From Tunicatimonas pelagia (GTDB lineage: Bacteria; Bacteroidota; Bacteroidia; Cytophagales; Cyclobacteriaceae), in NCBI RefSeq assembly GCF_030506325.1, contig NZ_CP120683.1, positions 992,001-1,056,000 of the forward strand: a stretch of 64,000 nucleotides of DNA. The letters are read 5' to 3'. Below the pieces are notes generated by a model that did not search any database, was not told where the DNA came from, and saw only the letters and a program-made list of their open reading frames with translations. Below, piece by piece: positions 50,702 to 61,400 of the stretch; position 1 is the first letter of the stretch, and each line of letters opens with the position of its first letter. The position numbers and the translations under genes were made by a program.

Positions 50702-53700
50702 TTAGAAGCTAGCCCGTAACGTGAATCCCATAGACCTAAAAGCCGGATTGTTACCAGCGGTATTGATGTTTTGAAACCACCGGGTTCCGGAAGTAGTCTG
50801 CTCGGGATCTAGGTCTTTGACGGTTCTGTGCAGAAAGAATAGGTTTCTACCAAAAACGGAAACCGTCAGATCCCTTGCCCCAATCTTCTCAGAAATAGAT
50901 CGGGGAATTGTGTACCCCAAAGAGAGCTCCCGCATTTTAATGTAGTTATTCTTTTTAACATACAATTCGTAACGGGATGATCCGTACTGGGGGCCGCCCC
51001 AGCCGTAGGTATTTAGATAATACACTGATTGCGAAATTACGTTCGTGTTAGGTTCTCCGTTTTGCAAAACACCTTCTACCAATATACCATCTTCGTACAC
51101 CGTTTCACCGTTTGGTCCATTAGGCCCGGTAGCTGCGTCAATCTGAACACCTTTTCCGTTCTCATCAAGGTAGTAGGTAAGACCGCCACGCTCGGCGTTC
51201 ATTGCTCCCAGACTTTCCTCAAGCAATCCACGACTAACCATCCAGTTTATACCGGTGGGCATAATGCTGGAGCCAAAGCTAAAATCCAGGAGAACATTTA
51301 GATTGAACCCTTTGTACGAAATATTATTGATGAAACCTCCGATCACATCAGGCATGGCATTTCCGGAGTTGATCCACTCATCTCCATCCAGTTGATATAA
51401 TCCATTATCCTGAACAATCTTGTTACCGTTATCATCAGTTGCCACAGGGTGGGTGAAAATGTCTCCCATTGGGCGACCTACCACTGAACGTACCTCAGCC
51501 GCGTTTCCGTCGTAGTTTGCGTGAATGAGTTCGGTTGAATTATTTGCCAGTTTTTCTACTTCGTTGGTATTTCGGGCTAAGTTCAACATGGCATTCCAGT
51601 TGAAAGCCCCTCGGCTGATTACTTGAGCATCAATCGCTAACTCCAATCCTTGGTTCCTTAGCGTTCCGATGTTTGTCAGTATGGCCCCAGCACCCGTACT
51701 TCGCGCAATATCAAGGGGAAGAATCTGATCTCTGATCTGGGCGTTGTAGTACGCTAAGTCAAATCCTATTCTGTTATTAAAGAACCGTGCTTCTAAACCA
51801 ATTTCAAATTCGTACTTCTGTTCCGGTCTGATAAAATCATTACCGAATGTGCCACTGGGGATAAACGTGTACAGCGGAGCAGCACTAGCCGCTTGGGTAC
51901 CAAGTGTGCGCTGAGTATAGGCAACATTGGCCTGGTACACCCCAGGGTAATTACCTACCACACCATAACTTGCTCTGAGCTTACCGTAAGAAACACCAGC
52001 AGGTAGAGATAATAACTCCGAGAATATAAAGCTGGAATTGACTGAGGGGTAAAAAAATGAGTTGTTATCCGGATTCATGGTAGAAAAGCGGTCTCTTCTT
52101 CCGGTTCCTTCCACATACAGATAATCCCTAAAATTGAGTGATACTGTTCCAAAGTAGGCATCATTGACACGATTGACCCGTCTCAATTCGGTAATTGCTT
52201 GATTTAAAGAGGAGCTCAGATCAAAGAAATTCTCCGTGGCCAAACCATCGTTCGTTCTGGAAGACTGATAGGATTCTTCTTCCGCTCTCGCTGAGTATCC
52301 CGCCATGGCGGTGATGGCTAGATCATCCGTGATCTCTTCTTCATAGGTAAGCAATACGTCTCCGTAGAGGTTCTTTAATTCATTTTGATTAATACTGAAG
52401 CTTCCAGAGTTGCCAATCACTAAAGGGAACCTGGTAGCATTCTCATTCCGGATCGTTTCTGAAGTAAAATCATTGGCTAACCGCCCTCTCAAACTCAAAT
52501 TATCAGTGAACTGGATAGTCTGAGTGATACTGGCCAAGATTCTATTATTAGTTTCAAATGATTGGTGCCTATTTAATCGCCACACATAGTCAGCAATGGC
52601 ACTTCTGAAGGGGCCGTAAGCAGGATTGATGTTCTCATCGGGAGTAGCACTGGCCTGCGTGCCTGTTCTGAATTGGTAACCTAAACTGGTTTGATAATTA
52701 TCAAAATACCATTCAGCTCGCTCAAAACGATTCATCATACCCCCAAAGTTGTTAATCATTCGGTCGACTTTGTAGGGTCGGTTTCTGGTGGACTGGTTAA
52801 TGTACTGTACGGAAACATCGGTCTTGGACCACTCAGTCAAGTTAAAAGATGAATTCAGATTGAAGACATTTCTCTCGTTCTTTGAACCAAAACTGATCAT
52901 CTGGTTATCCTGACGGGTGTAGGAAAGTCTCATATTCGCCCTTTCGTTTGCCGCAGACAAGGCCACATTGGTCATTTGAGAATTTGCATTCTGAAAAAGG
53001 TCTGCATACGAACTATTGGAAGGGGAGTAAGGTACAATATCGCCCGTCCAAGCACGTATAGGTTCACCGTCAAATTCAGGCCCATAGTTTACGCTGGTAT
53101 TGATCAAAGTACGATTACCTTCACCATCGTCAATAAATTTATCATCGCCCTGACCGGCATCAGCTAATACTACAGGATATCCGGGCCCTCTCACATTTTG
53201 ATATCTTGGCAAGTAAGCAATTCTGTCGTGCGTAAAGGAAGTAAAAACTTCTACTCCAAGTCCTTGTGTCCCTTTTCCTGATTTGGTGGTGATCATTACG
53301 ACCCCATTATTGGCTTCAGAACCATAGAGTGCCGCGGCGGATGCTCCTTTCAGAATGGTGATGTCTTCGATATCAGCCGGGTTCAGGTCATTCAGGCCAT
53401 TACCTCTGATTCTTTGATCTTCCCAATAGCTACCGTTGTTGAACTCGCCACTTCTGATGGGCACTCCGTTGAGGACGATTAGGGGCTGAGTGTTTCCTGT
53501 AATGGAAGAAAACCCTCTAATATTAAAACTAACGCCGGAGGTAGCTCCGCCAGGAGTAGACTGGATCTGGACTCCGGGTGCTCTTCCGTAAAGCGAAGCA
53601 CCCAGGGTTGGTGCCGCTGTTCGGTTAATATCTGCGGCTTCAATCGTACTTACCGCATATCCGGTTTTCCTTTTGTCTTTCTCAATACCGTAAGCCGAGA

Positions 53701-54346
53701 CAATCACTTCTTCAAGGGCAGACACATCGGGCGTTAGTGCTATATCAATAGTGGTTCGGTTGTCGATAGCCACGTCTTCGGTTAAATACCCCACATAGGA
53801 GAATGTCAGGGTTGTGGCCTGGTCAGGTACACTTAACCTATAGTTTCCATCAACATCGGTTACCGTTCCTGTACCCAAATCTTTTACTATTACATTCACC
53901 CCGGGCATGCCCACTCCCTCCGAATCAGTAACGGTTCCCGAAACAGTGATGGCTACGGTTTCTTCGGTAACGGAAGAAGACTGGTTTCGCAGTAATTTTC
54001 GTACGTTAATGTTAGAATTTACCCGTTTGAAACCAAGCCTAGTATCTTTTGATATACTGGTAAGTATGTCGTACAAGGACGTTCGTCGGTACTCATTGTT
54101 TAATGTGACACCTGGGTCAATATCTTTTTGATTGTATACAAAGCTAAAATCAGTAAGCTTTTCAATTTTTGAGAACACCTCTAGTATATTGTCATTTCTA
54201 AGCTCTAAGGTGAGGTAAACTTCTTTAGTGCCGGAGGTTTTCTGAGCAAGTCCTGGTGTAGTTGCAAGTAGCACACCCCCCAAGCTAATTTGCAAAATTA
54301 AAGTGATGAATAGATACATAAATAACCTGATAGAGATCTTTTTCAT
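50702..54346 (-). CDS. SusC/RagA TonB-linked outer-membrane channel with STN domain
   Basis: About 1214 residues from ATG 54346 (MKKISIRLFMYLFITL signal); the frame is open to 54394. Order: signal, STN domain (DNILEVFSKIEKLTDFSFVYN) that receives and transmits the signal to FecR, CarboxypepD_reg (GTVTDSEGVGMPGVNVIVKD), plug (EEVIVSAYGIEKDKRKTGYA, RAPGVQIQSTPGGATSGVSFNIRG, ILKGASAAALYGSEANNGVVMITTK), and barrel ending MGFTLRASF. Forms a pair with the SusD next to it. The STN domain plus FecR and ECF genes upstream suit induction by ligand. Confidence 0.93.
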   Translation of the reverse strand: MKKISIRLFMYLFITLILQISLGGVLLATTPGLAQKTSGTKEVYLTLELRNDNILEVFSKIEKLTDFSFVYNQKDIDPGVTLNNEYRRTSLYDILTSISKDTRLGFKRVNSNINVRKLLRNQSSSVTEETVAITVSGTVTDSEGVGMPGVNVIVKDLGTGTVTDVDGNYRLSVPDQATTLTFSYVGYLTEDVAIDNRTTIDIALTPDVSALEEVIVSAYGIEKDKRKTGYAVSTIEAADINRTAAPTLGASLYGRAPGVQIQSTPGGATSGVSFNIRGFSSITGNTQPLIVLNGVPIRSGEFNNGSYWEDQRIRGNGLNDLNPADIEDITILKGASAAALYGSEANNGVVMITTKSGKGTQGLGVEVFTSFTHDRIAYLPRYQNVRGPGYPVVLADAGQGDDKFIDDGEGNRTLINTSVNYGPEFDGEPIRAWTGDIVPYSPSNSSYADLFQNANSQMTNVALSAANERANMRLSYTRQDNQMISFGSKNERNVFNLNSSFNLTEWSKTDVSVQYINQSTRNRPYKVDRMINNFGGMMNRFERAEWYFDNYQTSLGYQFRTGTQASATPDENINPAYGPFRSAIADYVWRLNRHQSFETNNRILASITQTIQFTDNLSLRGRLANDFTSETIRNENATRFPLVIGNSGSFSINQNELKNLYGDVLLTYEEEITDDLAITAMAGYSARAEEESYQSSRTNDGLATENFFDLSSSLNQAITELRRVNRVNDAYFGTVSLNFRDYLYVEGTGRRDRFSTMNPDNNSFFYPSVNSSFIFSELLSLPAGVSYGKLRASYGVVGNYPGVYQANVAYTQRTLGTQAASAAPLYTFIPSGTFGNDFIRPEQKYEFEIGLEARFFNNRIGFDLAYYNAQIRDQILPLDIARSTGAGAILTNIGTLRNQGLELAIDAQVISRGAFNWNAMLNLARNTNEVEKLANNSTELIHANYDGNAAEVRSVVGRPMGDIFTHPVATDDNGNKIVQDNGLYQLDGDEWINSGNAMPDVIGGFINNISYKGFNLNVLLDFSFGSSIMPTGINWMVSRGLLEESLGAMNAERGGLTYYLDENGKGVQIDAATGPNGPNGETVYEDGILVEGVLQNGEPNTNVISQSVYYLNTYGWGGPQYGSSRYELYVKKNNYIKMRELSLGYTIPRSISEKIGARDLTVSVFGRNLFFLHRTVKDLDPEQTTSGTRWFQNINTAGNNPAFRSMGFTLRASF

Positions 54347-54531
54347 ATCTTTAAGTTGTTTTAGTAGTGAAATCATTATTAAAACTTCTTTCAACAGTCA
54401 GCACTATGAATAGCATCTTGCCTTTTTGCCCACTTCATAGTATGACTGAAGAAAGAATCATCTAAGTAGCCCTATTCCTTTTGGGCTGCTTTTTTTATCC
54501 TGTATCAATGTATTGCATAGTAATTAATTTT

Positions 54532-55647
54532 TTAGTATTTGATTAAGACATGATCTTCATTGATCTGAAAGGAAAAGCCATTGATGTAGCTCAGAGAAGT
54601 AAGCACACTTTTTAGAGATTGATTGTCAAATTTAGCGTTAACGTTCCAAGCTTTTGGATCGCCTCCATCCACCTTAATGGGTATCCCGTACCAACGCTCC
54701 AGAATTTTTAAAACGGTGGCTTGGTTAGCATTTTCCAGATAGATCACGCCAGCCTTCCAGGCCAGCACCTTATCTGTATCGAAGAGCTCCTTTGATGCGT
54801 TACGCTGATTTCGATCATAATGTACTTGTTCGCCGGGGGCAAGATGATAGACCTCCGGGTTCAGGGACTCACCGATTGATTCATATCCCATACGTACCTT
54901 GCCAGTAGCGAGAGAGACACTAAAGAGACTATCGGTAGGATAAGCCATAACATTGAAACTAGTGCCCAAAACGGTAGTCGTAAGTTCACCGCTTATTACC
55001 TGAAAAGGGCGCAAAGAATCTTTCACCACTTCAAAAAACGCTTCTCCTTCCAGGATGACAGCTCGCTGGTTGGGCTGAAATGGTTTCGTATAGCTTATTT
55101 TACTTCCCGAATTGAGTATTACTTTAGAGCCATCAGCTAAAAATACCGTTAGTTTTTGTCCGTTTTTGGTTTCTTTAACGATTGACTCATAAACTACTGA
55201 AGGCAGTTCTTTATTCGCCAAATAATCGTAAGCAACATATACAAGGCCAACCATTAAAATAAAGCTGGCCGCTATTGCCATCAACATTGGTCTATACCTT
55301 ACTTGCTGATAAAGAGGGCTCTCTTTCTTTTGCGGGTTATTTGCATACTCCATCAAAGGCACTGTCTTGCCCTCACCAGTTGGCTGCGGCCTAACCCTCT
55401 CTAACTCATCAATCCCTTCTTCTATGCTTTGGGTGATAGAAGTTATTTGTGTCTCGTTGAGCTTCACCGGCAACATTGGCAATTGCTGAACTAGCTCAAT
55501 TGCTTGGACTACAAGCTCAGCTTTTTGAGGATGCGTTTCCAGCCACCTACCCCAATAAGCTTGCGGATCTTGATTATTTTCCAGCACCCATTCTCTGAAA
55601 GATTCGTTCAGCACAAAGTCCTCGACACTGTATTCTTCGTAGTTCAT
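54532..55647 (-). CDS. FecR-family anti-sigma factor
   Basis: 371 residues: N-terminal cytoplasmic anti-sigma part (FVLNESFREWVLENNQDPQAYWGRWL), one membrane helix at about 125-150 (MLMAIAASFILMVGLVYVAYDYL), the FecR domain (LTVFLADGSKVILNSGSKISYTKPF, RAVILEGEAFFEVVKDSLRPFQV) and the DUF4974 end (ILERWYGIPIKVDGG, LTSLSYINGFSFQI). It holds the sigma factor inactive until the SusC STN domain signals. A weak hairpin AGCCC/GGGCT with T-run, oriented to the right, lies at 54468-54497 between it and susC. Confidence 0.92.
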   Translation of the reverse strand: MNYEEYSVEDFVLNESFREWVLENNQDPQAYWGRWLETHPQKAELVVQAIELVQQLPMLPVKLNETQITSITQSIEEGIDELERVRPQPTGEGKTVPLMEYANNPQKKESPLYQQVRYRPMLMAIAASFILMVGLVYVAYDYLANKELPSVVYESIVKETKNGQKLTVFLADGSKVILNSGSKISYTKPFQPNQRAVILEGEAFFEVVKDSLRPFQVISGELTTTVLGTSFNVMAYPTDSLFSVSLATGKVRMGYESIGESLNPEVYHLAPGEQVHYDRNQRNASKELFDTDKVLAWKAGVIYLENANQATVLKILERWYGIPIKVDGGDPKAWNVNAKFDNQSLKSVLTSLSYINGFSFQINEDHVLIKY

Positions 55648-55815
55648 TTAGCGGCCCTTTACTGGTAAGAGCCACAGATCCCAAAAAGTTATTCACCCTT
55701 TTGCAAAAAAATCAGAATTTTTTTTACGCTTGAAGGAAAGACGATTTTTTCGCTACGCGCTATTGATCTAGAAAGGCATTAATCATCTACCAATACAGGA
55801 AGGTTCTTGGTCTGT

Positions 55816-56439
55816 TTACAGGAAAACTCCTATCAACCCTATAAATAGGCTGCTGAGCTCTTTACGAAGTGCAGCGAGTGCTTTCCAGGCTAGTGTGTAC
55901 ACCGACCGGATATTAATCTCCATAATGTCGGCTACCTCTTCGTAAGAGCACTGCTCATAAAACAGTAGATTGATTACCTCTCGTTGTCGTTCAGATAGGA
56001 TTAATATAGCCTGCTGCACTCTCTTCTTATTCTCTAATTGCGTCTGTTGGGCTATCATACTACTTTCAAAGGATGAACAAGTTAATACCTCCTTAAATTT
56101 ATGCTCCATATCGCAGACAAAGTATTTATGCCGACCTACCTCTTTGCTTATGTTGTTACGCAGGGCGCGAAACAGATAGGGTTTCACGTTAACCGCAGCA
56201 GGTAAATCACTTTTAGTCTTCCATAGAATGATGAAGAGCTCCTGTATCTGATCGGTTACTACTGCTTCATTAGGAATGATGTGATAGCCGTAATTATACA
56301 AATCATTCAAATACCGTCTATACAAGGTTTGGTAAGCTGCCCGATCCCCTTTCCGAAACCTATCCCATAGTACTTCATCAGCAGATGGTAGATTTAAGTT
56401 TTCTGACTGGGTAGGAGAGCTAATCATAGATTCCATCAA
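55816..56439 (-). CDS. ECF RNA polymerase sigma factor
   Basis: 207 residues. Region 2: WDRFRKGDRAAYQTLYRRYLNDLYNYGYHI and VTDQIQELFIILWKTKSDLP; region 4: ILSERQREVINLLFYEQCSYEEVADIMEINIRSVYTLAWKALAALRKEL. Typical Bacteroidota ECF sigma encoded before FecR and SusCD. Met at residue 2 or 5 could also be the start. It drives the downstream SusCD genes. Confidence 0.92.
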   Translation of the reverse strand: MMESMISSPTQSENLNLPSADEVLWDRFRKGDRAAYQTLYRRYLNDLYNYGYHIIPNEAVVTDQIQELFIILWKTKSDLPAAVNVKPYLFRALRNNISKEVGRHKYFVCDMEHKFKEVLTCSSFESSMIAQQTQLENKKRVQQAILILSERQREVINLLFYEQCSYEEVADIMEINIRSVYTLAWKALAALRKELSSLFIGLIGVFL

Positions 56440-56778
56440 GTAAGTGCAAAATCAGTATAATGTATGCATTAAAAACTGTTTTCCAAAGGATATGGCACCA
56501 TCGCAGTGACGAACACATTAAAATCTGGATACACTGATTTTAGAAAAAATAGGGAATCATAAAAAACCGTAGAGCACTTTTAATGTCCTTTGATATCAAT
56601 AGATGTTTCAGTATTGCTACGGTTTTGATTTCCTTCTTACCTTTTAAAGTGTTTGACCCAAACCATTACACCACATTTTTTTCATAATCTCATCATTCAA
56701 AGGAGTTTGCTCTGGCGTTAACACATCTTTCCAAGCTTGTAAGTCAATGGTTCATTAACTTTTTTAAGCAAGACTTCA
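56440..56778. other. 339-nt gap: hairpin and a possible coding remnant
   Basis: AAAACCGTAG (56563-56572) and CTACGGTTTT (56617-56626) form a 10-bp inverted repeat with a 44-nt loop. On the minus strand 56644-56751 is a 36-codon open stretch without start codon, TIDLQAWKDVLTPEQTPLND followed by EIMKKMWCNGLGQTL; it looks coding but I do not recognise it. No promoter was credited. Confidence 0.35.
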
Positions 56779-57240
56779 TTAAAAAAAATACGATGTCTCC
56801 TGCTTGATTTCTTTTAGTACAAAATAGCTTTCCAAAACACCAATATTGGATATATTGGATAGTTTAGTTCTCACAAATTCATGGTAATCTTCTAAACTGC
56901 TCACATTGATTTTCAGGAAAAAATCGACTTTCCCCGCCATATGGAAACATTCTTGTACTTCGCTCAAGCGGGTAATTTCCTGGTCAAACTGGTCGATAAA
57001 GCCCTCGTTGTGATAGCGTAAGGAGACCATACATATTGCTGTAACTGGCAAATTAAGCTTTTTCTTATCTAGTATGGCTACGTACTTCTTTATGTACCCC
57101 AGCTTTTCCAGTCGCCGAATCCGCTCGTAGGCTGGTGAATTGGTAAGGTTAAGGTGTTCTGCCACTTCCTTGGTCGTTTTCTTTGCATCGCTCTGAAGTA
57201 GCCTTAAAATCTCTAAATCGGTATCATCAAGTCTTTCCAT
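56779..57240 (-). CDS. Lrp/AsnC-family regulator
   Basis: 153 residues from ATG 57240 (MERLDDTDLEILRLLQSDA), the usual family start; the frame is open 13 codons further. HTH: KKTTKEVAEHLNLTNSPAYERIRRLEKLGYIKKYVA. RAM/effector domain: VQECFHMAGKVDFFLKINVSSLEDYHEFV. Divergent from threonine dehydrogenase with a 161-nt AT-rich gap, a common regulator-target layout, so it probably senses an amino acid and controls threonine breakdown. Confidence 0.92.
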   Translation of the reverse strand: MERLDDTDLEILRLLQSDAKKTTKEVAEHLNLTNSPAYERIRRLEKLGYIKKYVAILDKKKLNLPVTAICMVSLRYHNEGFIDQFDQEITRLSEVQECFHMAGKVDFFLKINVSSLEDYHEFVRTKLSNISNIGVLESYFVLKEIKQETSYFF

Positions 57241-57401
57241 AGGAGTAAAATATTCTACTATAGTATCGGCTAAAGCCACAATAAAGATAAATTATCTTAA
57301 AACATACGTAATAAAAGATTATATACCTTAATTTATGAATAATCGTAGAATATTTTTCCTAATTTTTTCAATCGATGTACATTTGTGAAAATAATCAAGC
57401 A

Positions 57402-58379
57402 GTGAAAAAGAATAGTATATTAATCACGGGTGCTTCAGGACAACTAGGTAGTGTGCTAGTAGAAGCTATTATCGGCATCTACGGTAGCAATTCTGTAATT
57501 GCTACAGATATTAAGCCTATTGAGAACAGTAACTGCCACACTAAATTGTTGGATGCCACTGACCAGGAGGCTATTGTTCAGATAATTCTCAAACACAATG
57601 TTACAGAAATATATCATTTAGCTGCTGTACTTTCAGCTAACGGTGAAGCCCACCCAACTCGCACTTGGGACGTTAATATGGTGTCTTGGCTTAATGTGCT
57701 GGAGGCAAGTAGACGGTGCCAGGTTCAGAAGGTGTTTTTCCCTAGTTCTATCGCAGTTTATGGTGGTCAATTTGAACGGGAAAATACCCCACAAAATAGT
57801 GCACTTAATCCGGCTACAGTATACGGTATGAGTAAAGTGTCTGGTGAGCAGTGGGGGCAGTACTACTTTTCCAGATACGGTCTTGACGTGCGATCGCTAC
57901 GATACCCTGGCATTATCAGTTACCAGTCGCTACCCGGTGGGGGTACTACCGACTACGCGGTTGATATCTATCATAAAGCTGTTTCGCAAACTAGTTTCAA
58001 CTGCTACCTTAAGCCCGACACGAAATTACCCATGATTTACGTAGATGATGCCGTGAGAGCTACATTAGAGTTAATGCATTTTCCAGAGGCATCTGTCAAA
58101 ACCCGCGCATCTTACAATATTCAAGGGGTGAGTTTTACTCCGGAGGATGTTGTTGCTTCTATTCAATTATGGTACCCTGGTTTTACCGCCAGTTACCAGC
58201 CTGATTTCCGGCAAGCTATTGCTGATCAGTGGCCTTCTTCACTGGATGACCGCGAAGCCAGAACCGACTGGCACTGGAAACCAAAGTACACGCTGAAAAA
58301 AATCTCGCGAAAAATGATTGGTAACCTGAAAGCACTTAAGAATGCTTCTATCAAAAATGAGGACTATGTTACTCTATAG
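57402..58379 (+). CDS. L-threonine 3-dehydrogenase, short-chain (GalE-like) type
   Basis: About 325 residues from GTG 57402, giving the standard start VKKNSILITGASGQLGSVL. An ATG at 57375 lies in frame but overlaps TACATTTG (57378-57385), a perfect -7 element, which argues for the GTG. Rossmann glycine motif GASGQLGS, IYHLAAVLSANGEAHP, PSSIAVYG, YGMSKVSGE (catalytic Tyr and Lys), LRYPGIISYQSLPGGGTTDYAVDIYHKAV. This matches NAD-dependent threonine dehydrogenases that form 2-amino-3-ketobutyrate. Divergent Lrp gene supports the role. Confidence 0.88.
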   Translation: MKKNSILITGASGQLGSVLVEAIIGIYGSNSVIATDIKPIENSNCHTKLLDATDQEAIVQIILKHNVTEIYHLAAVLSANGEAHPTRTWDVNMVSWLNVLEASRRCQVQKVFFPSSIAVYGGQFERENTPQNSALNPATVYGMSKVSGEQWGQYYFSRYGLDVRSLRYPGIISYQSLPGGGTTDYAVDIYHKAVSQTSFNCYLKPDTKLPMIYVDDAVRATLELMHFPEASVKTRASYNIQGVSFTPEDVVASIQLWYPGFTASYQPDFRQAIADQWPSSLDDREARTDWHWKPKYTLKKISRKMIGNLKALKNASIKNEDYVTL

Positions 58380-58436
58380 CTGGGTCAGAGTATGTTAAGG
58401 AATATGAAATGCTCTAAAAGGGTGGTTTTATGCTCG

Positions 58437-61400
58437 CTAGTATGTAGCCGACTCGGAGGGTATAGTAGAATCTTGAACTTGAAGCTGGGGGATTCGATAT
58501 TTTTTTGCTAACGCAGCCATGCCAATTTTCTGGTGCTCTCTTTTCATAGCCATCGGTGCTATTCCAAACTCGCTTTTAAAACACTTAGTAAAGTACTTAG
58601 AATCTTTGTAGCCAACCATGTAAGCAGCTTCAGAAATATTGTAGCTGTTCTCTACAATAAGGATTACCGCATGTTGTAACCTCATAATTTTGAAATACTC
58701 TAACGGTGTTTTACCGACCACCTGTTGGCATCTTCGGTAAATTCCGGAGTAGCTCATATTCATGCTATCGGCCAAATCCTCTAATCTAAACTCAGCGTTT
58801 TCAAGTTCCTTATTTAGTTCAGAAGCAAGCCGCTCTAAAAACTGTTCATCCTTCGACGACACATTCTCGGTACGAGGAGCACTCAGAACATCAGCGCGGT
58901 GTTTGGTGATTGTTTTATCTTTATTGTCCAAGATATTACTAACCCGCAATAACAATTCGTGGGGAGCAAATGGTTTCTGTATGTAAGCCAAGGCCCCCGA
59001 TGCAAAGCCAGAAAGCTTGGCTTCTGCCGTATTTTTAGCCGTAAGTAGCAGTATTGGAATATGAGCAGTCGCTTTAGCTTTTAGTAGTTTTTTACTCATA
59101 CTGATGCCATCCATTACGGGCATCATTATGTCGCTCACAATAACATCAGGAGATTTTTTTCGGGCAAACTCAATTCCTTCCTCACCATTTTCGGCAATGA
59201 GCACGTAAAATTGACTCGAAAACAGGCCTTGCAAAAAGATTTGCATCTCCACATTATCTTCCACGATCAGTATTGTTCCTCGCTTTTTGGTAGTTTCTTG
59301 GGTAATTTCGTTCGATTCATCAGCGAGGAACGATACTTCAGCAAGTGGTTGAGAGGTATTTGTTTGGGGAATGGGTAATGGAACCTCTTTGCCAGCAGAA
59401 AAAATATTACCTTTCTTTAGAAGTACCACAAAGGAGGTGCCTTGCTCAGAAGATGAAACTTTGATGCTTCCGTGATGAAGATCAATCAACTCCTTACTAA
59501 ATGCCAATCCTATCCCCTGGCCTTTCGCCTTCTTACCGACTTCTGACTGATAGAAAAGCTCGAAAATATCCTCCCGCTCCTCGGCTGGTATCCCAGGGCC
59601 AGAGTCTGTGACTGAAATAGTAACACATTGCTTATCAGGTTGGTCGGTAATATAAAGATGAACCGCCCCTCCCCTAGGAGTAAACTTAAAAGCATTGGAT
59701 AACAGATTGTAAAACACGTGCTCTAGCTTTTCTACATCATACCAGAGAAGCACTTCCTGGTAATCGTATTCTTCAGTAAAGACAATGTTTTTAAACCGGG
59801 CGTGTTCGGCGAAAGAATCTGCTATTTTCTTGATGTCGGTCACAATATTTCTTTTCTCAGGAAATATCTTCAGTGTGTTCATCTCCTTATTGCGGATTGT
59901 CATCAGTTCGGCCGATATTCGGGAGAGACGTTGGGCATTGTTTTTAATAAGAGTTAGCCGTTGTTTTAGTAACAGATTGTTGTTGGCGGTGGCACTGCGT
60001 ACCATTTCGTCAATGGGAGCCATAATAAGCGTAAGGGGTGTCTGTATCTCGTGGGACATTTTAGCGAAGAAATTCATCTTCAGAGCATACAGCTCTTTTT
60101 CTTTGCTAAATAGCAGTTCTTCCCGGCTCATTCTGTTTTTCATTCGTACCCACAAAGTGATACCTGAAATGATTAGCAGTATTGCCATACCGTAGCTGAA
60201 ATAGGCAAAGCTACTTTGCCACCAGGGCGGAGCTATGAAGATGGCAATTTGCCGATATGGTATGTCCCATACGCCCCTTTTTGTTCCGGCTCTTACCTCA
60301 AAATTGTAATGACCAGAAGGAATATTGGTGTAGGTTGCGACTCGTTGTGACTCAGGATAAACCCAGTCATCATCAAAGCCTGTTAGGCGATATGAGTAGT
60401 AATAGTTTGGGTTAAGTAGATTACCAATGGCTGAAAAGTGAAATGAAAAAGAGGATTGATCCGAACGTAATTGAAGATTTTTTACGTTCGCCAGACCATC
60501 CTGCAACTGCTCAGGAATAATCTTATCGGCTGATTGATTAAGAATTTCTATCTCCTGAGTGTATAAGTTAGATTCGGGTACCCTGGTGGTCATGGAATCA
60601 GGGTAAAAGCCATTCACCCCTTCCACTCCGCCGAAATACAGACGACCATTTTCAGTACTAAAAGCACTTTTTCTCACAAAGCTATCTCCTTGTAGGCCAT
60701 CTACCCGAAAGTAGGATTGTAGTGAGTCACTTTTTGCATCATACCGGTGAATGCCACGGCCACTACTTAGCCACATATTATCAGACTTATCAAACAAAAC
60801 AGCACTAACCGAAATGCCTTTAAGTGTAGGATGGTCGGCGTAAGAGGTAAAGGTTAAATCCGAGGGGTTCAGACGAGTAAGTGCTCCAGTTGCTGTAGTA
60901 ATCCAGAGATTTTTTTTATTATCACTGGTCATGTAAAGCGGGTTGTTATTGCCCTGATGTTCTTTTGTTTCTTCGCTATAAACAATTTTCTCAAAGTATG
61001 ATTGCGACAACTTATCTGAATTCTCAACCAGTCGATAGAGTCCTTGGTCAGTTCCTACCCATAGCGAACCCTCGTCGGTTTGATGAATACTTTCCGAGAT
61101 TGTACCGGAAAGTCCGTGAGTACGGTAGGAGAAAGTAGCCAGAAGCCGGGTATCTTCGGCAAAAACGTGTACCCCAGCAATAGTAGACGCCCAAATACGT
61201 TCTTTATCATCTTTGAAGAGAAAGCGAAAATCAGAATTTGCATGCTCGGATATGTCGCTAACTACTACCTTGGTAAATATATCTTGCTTTAGGTCATAGG
61301 TGTATAATCCACTTTGGTAGGTAGCAATCCAAAGCTTTCCCGAAGCACTTTCTACTAAACGTTGTATATAACGCCCGGGGAAATTATACGAAGGACTTAA

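Noticed and set aside
54468-54497. Terminator between FecR and SusC
   Set aside because: The T-run is oriented for rightward transcription, while all genes there run left; the stem is only 5 bp.
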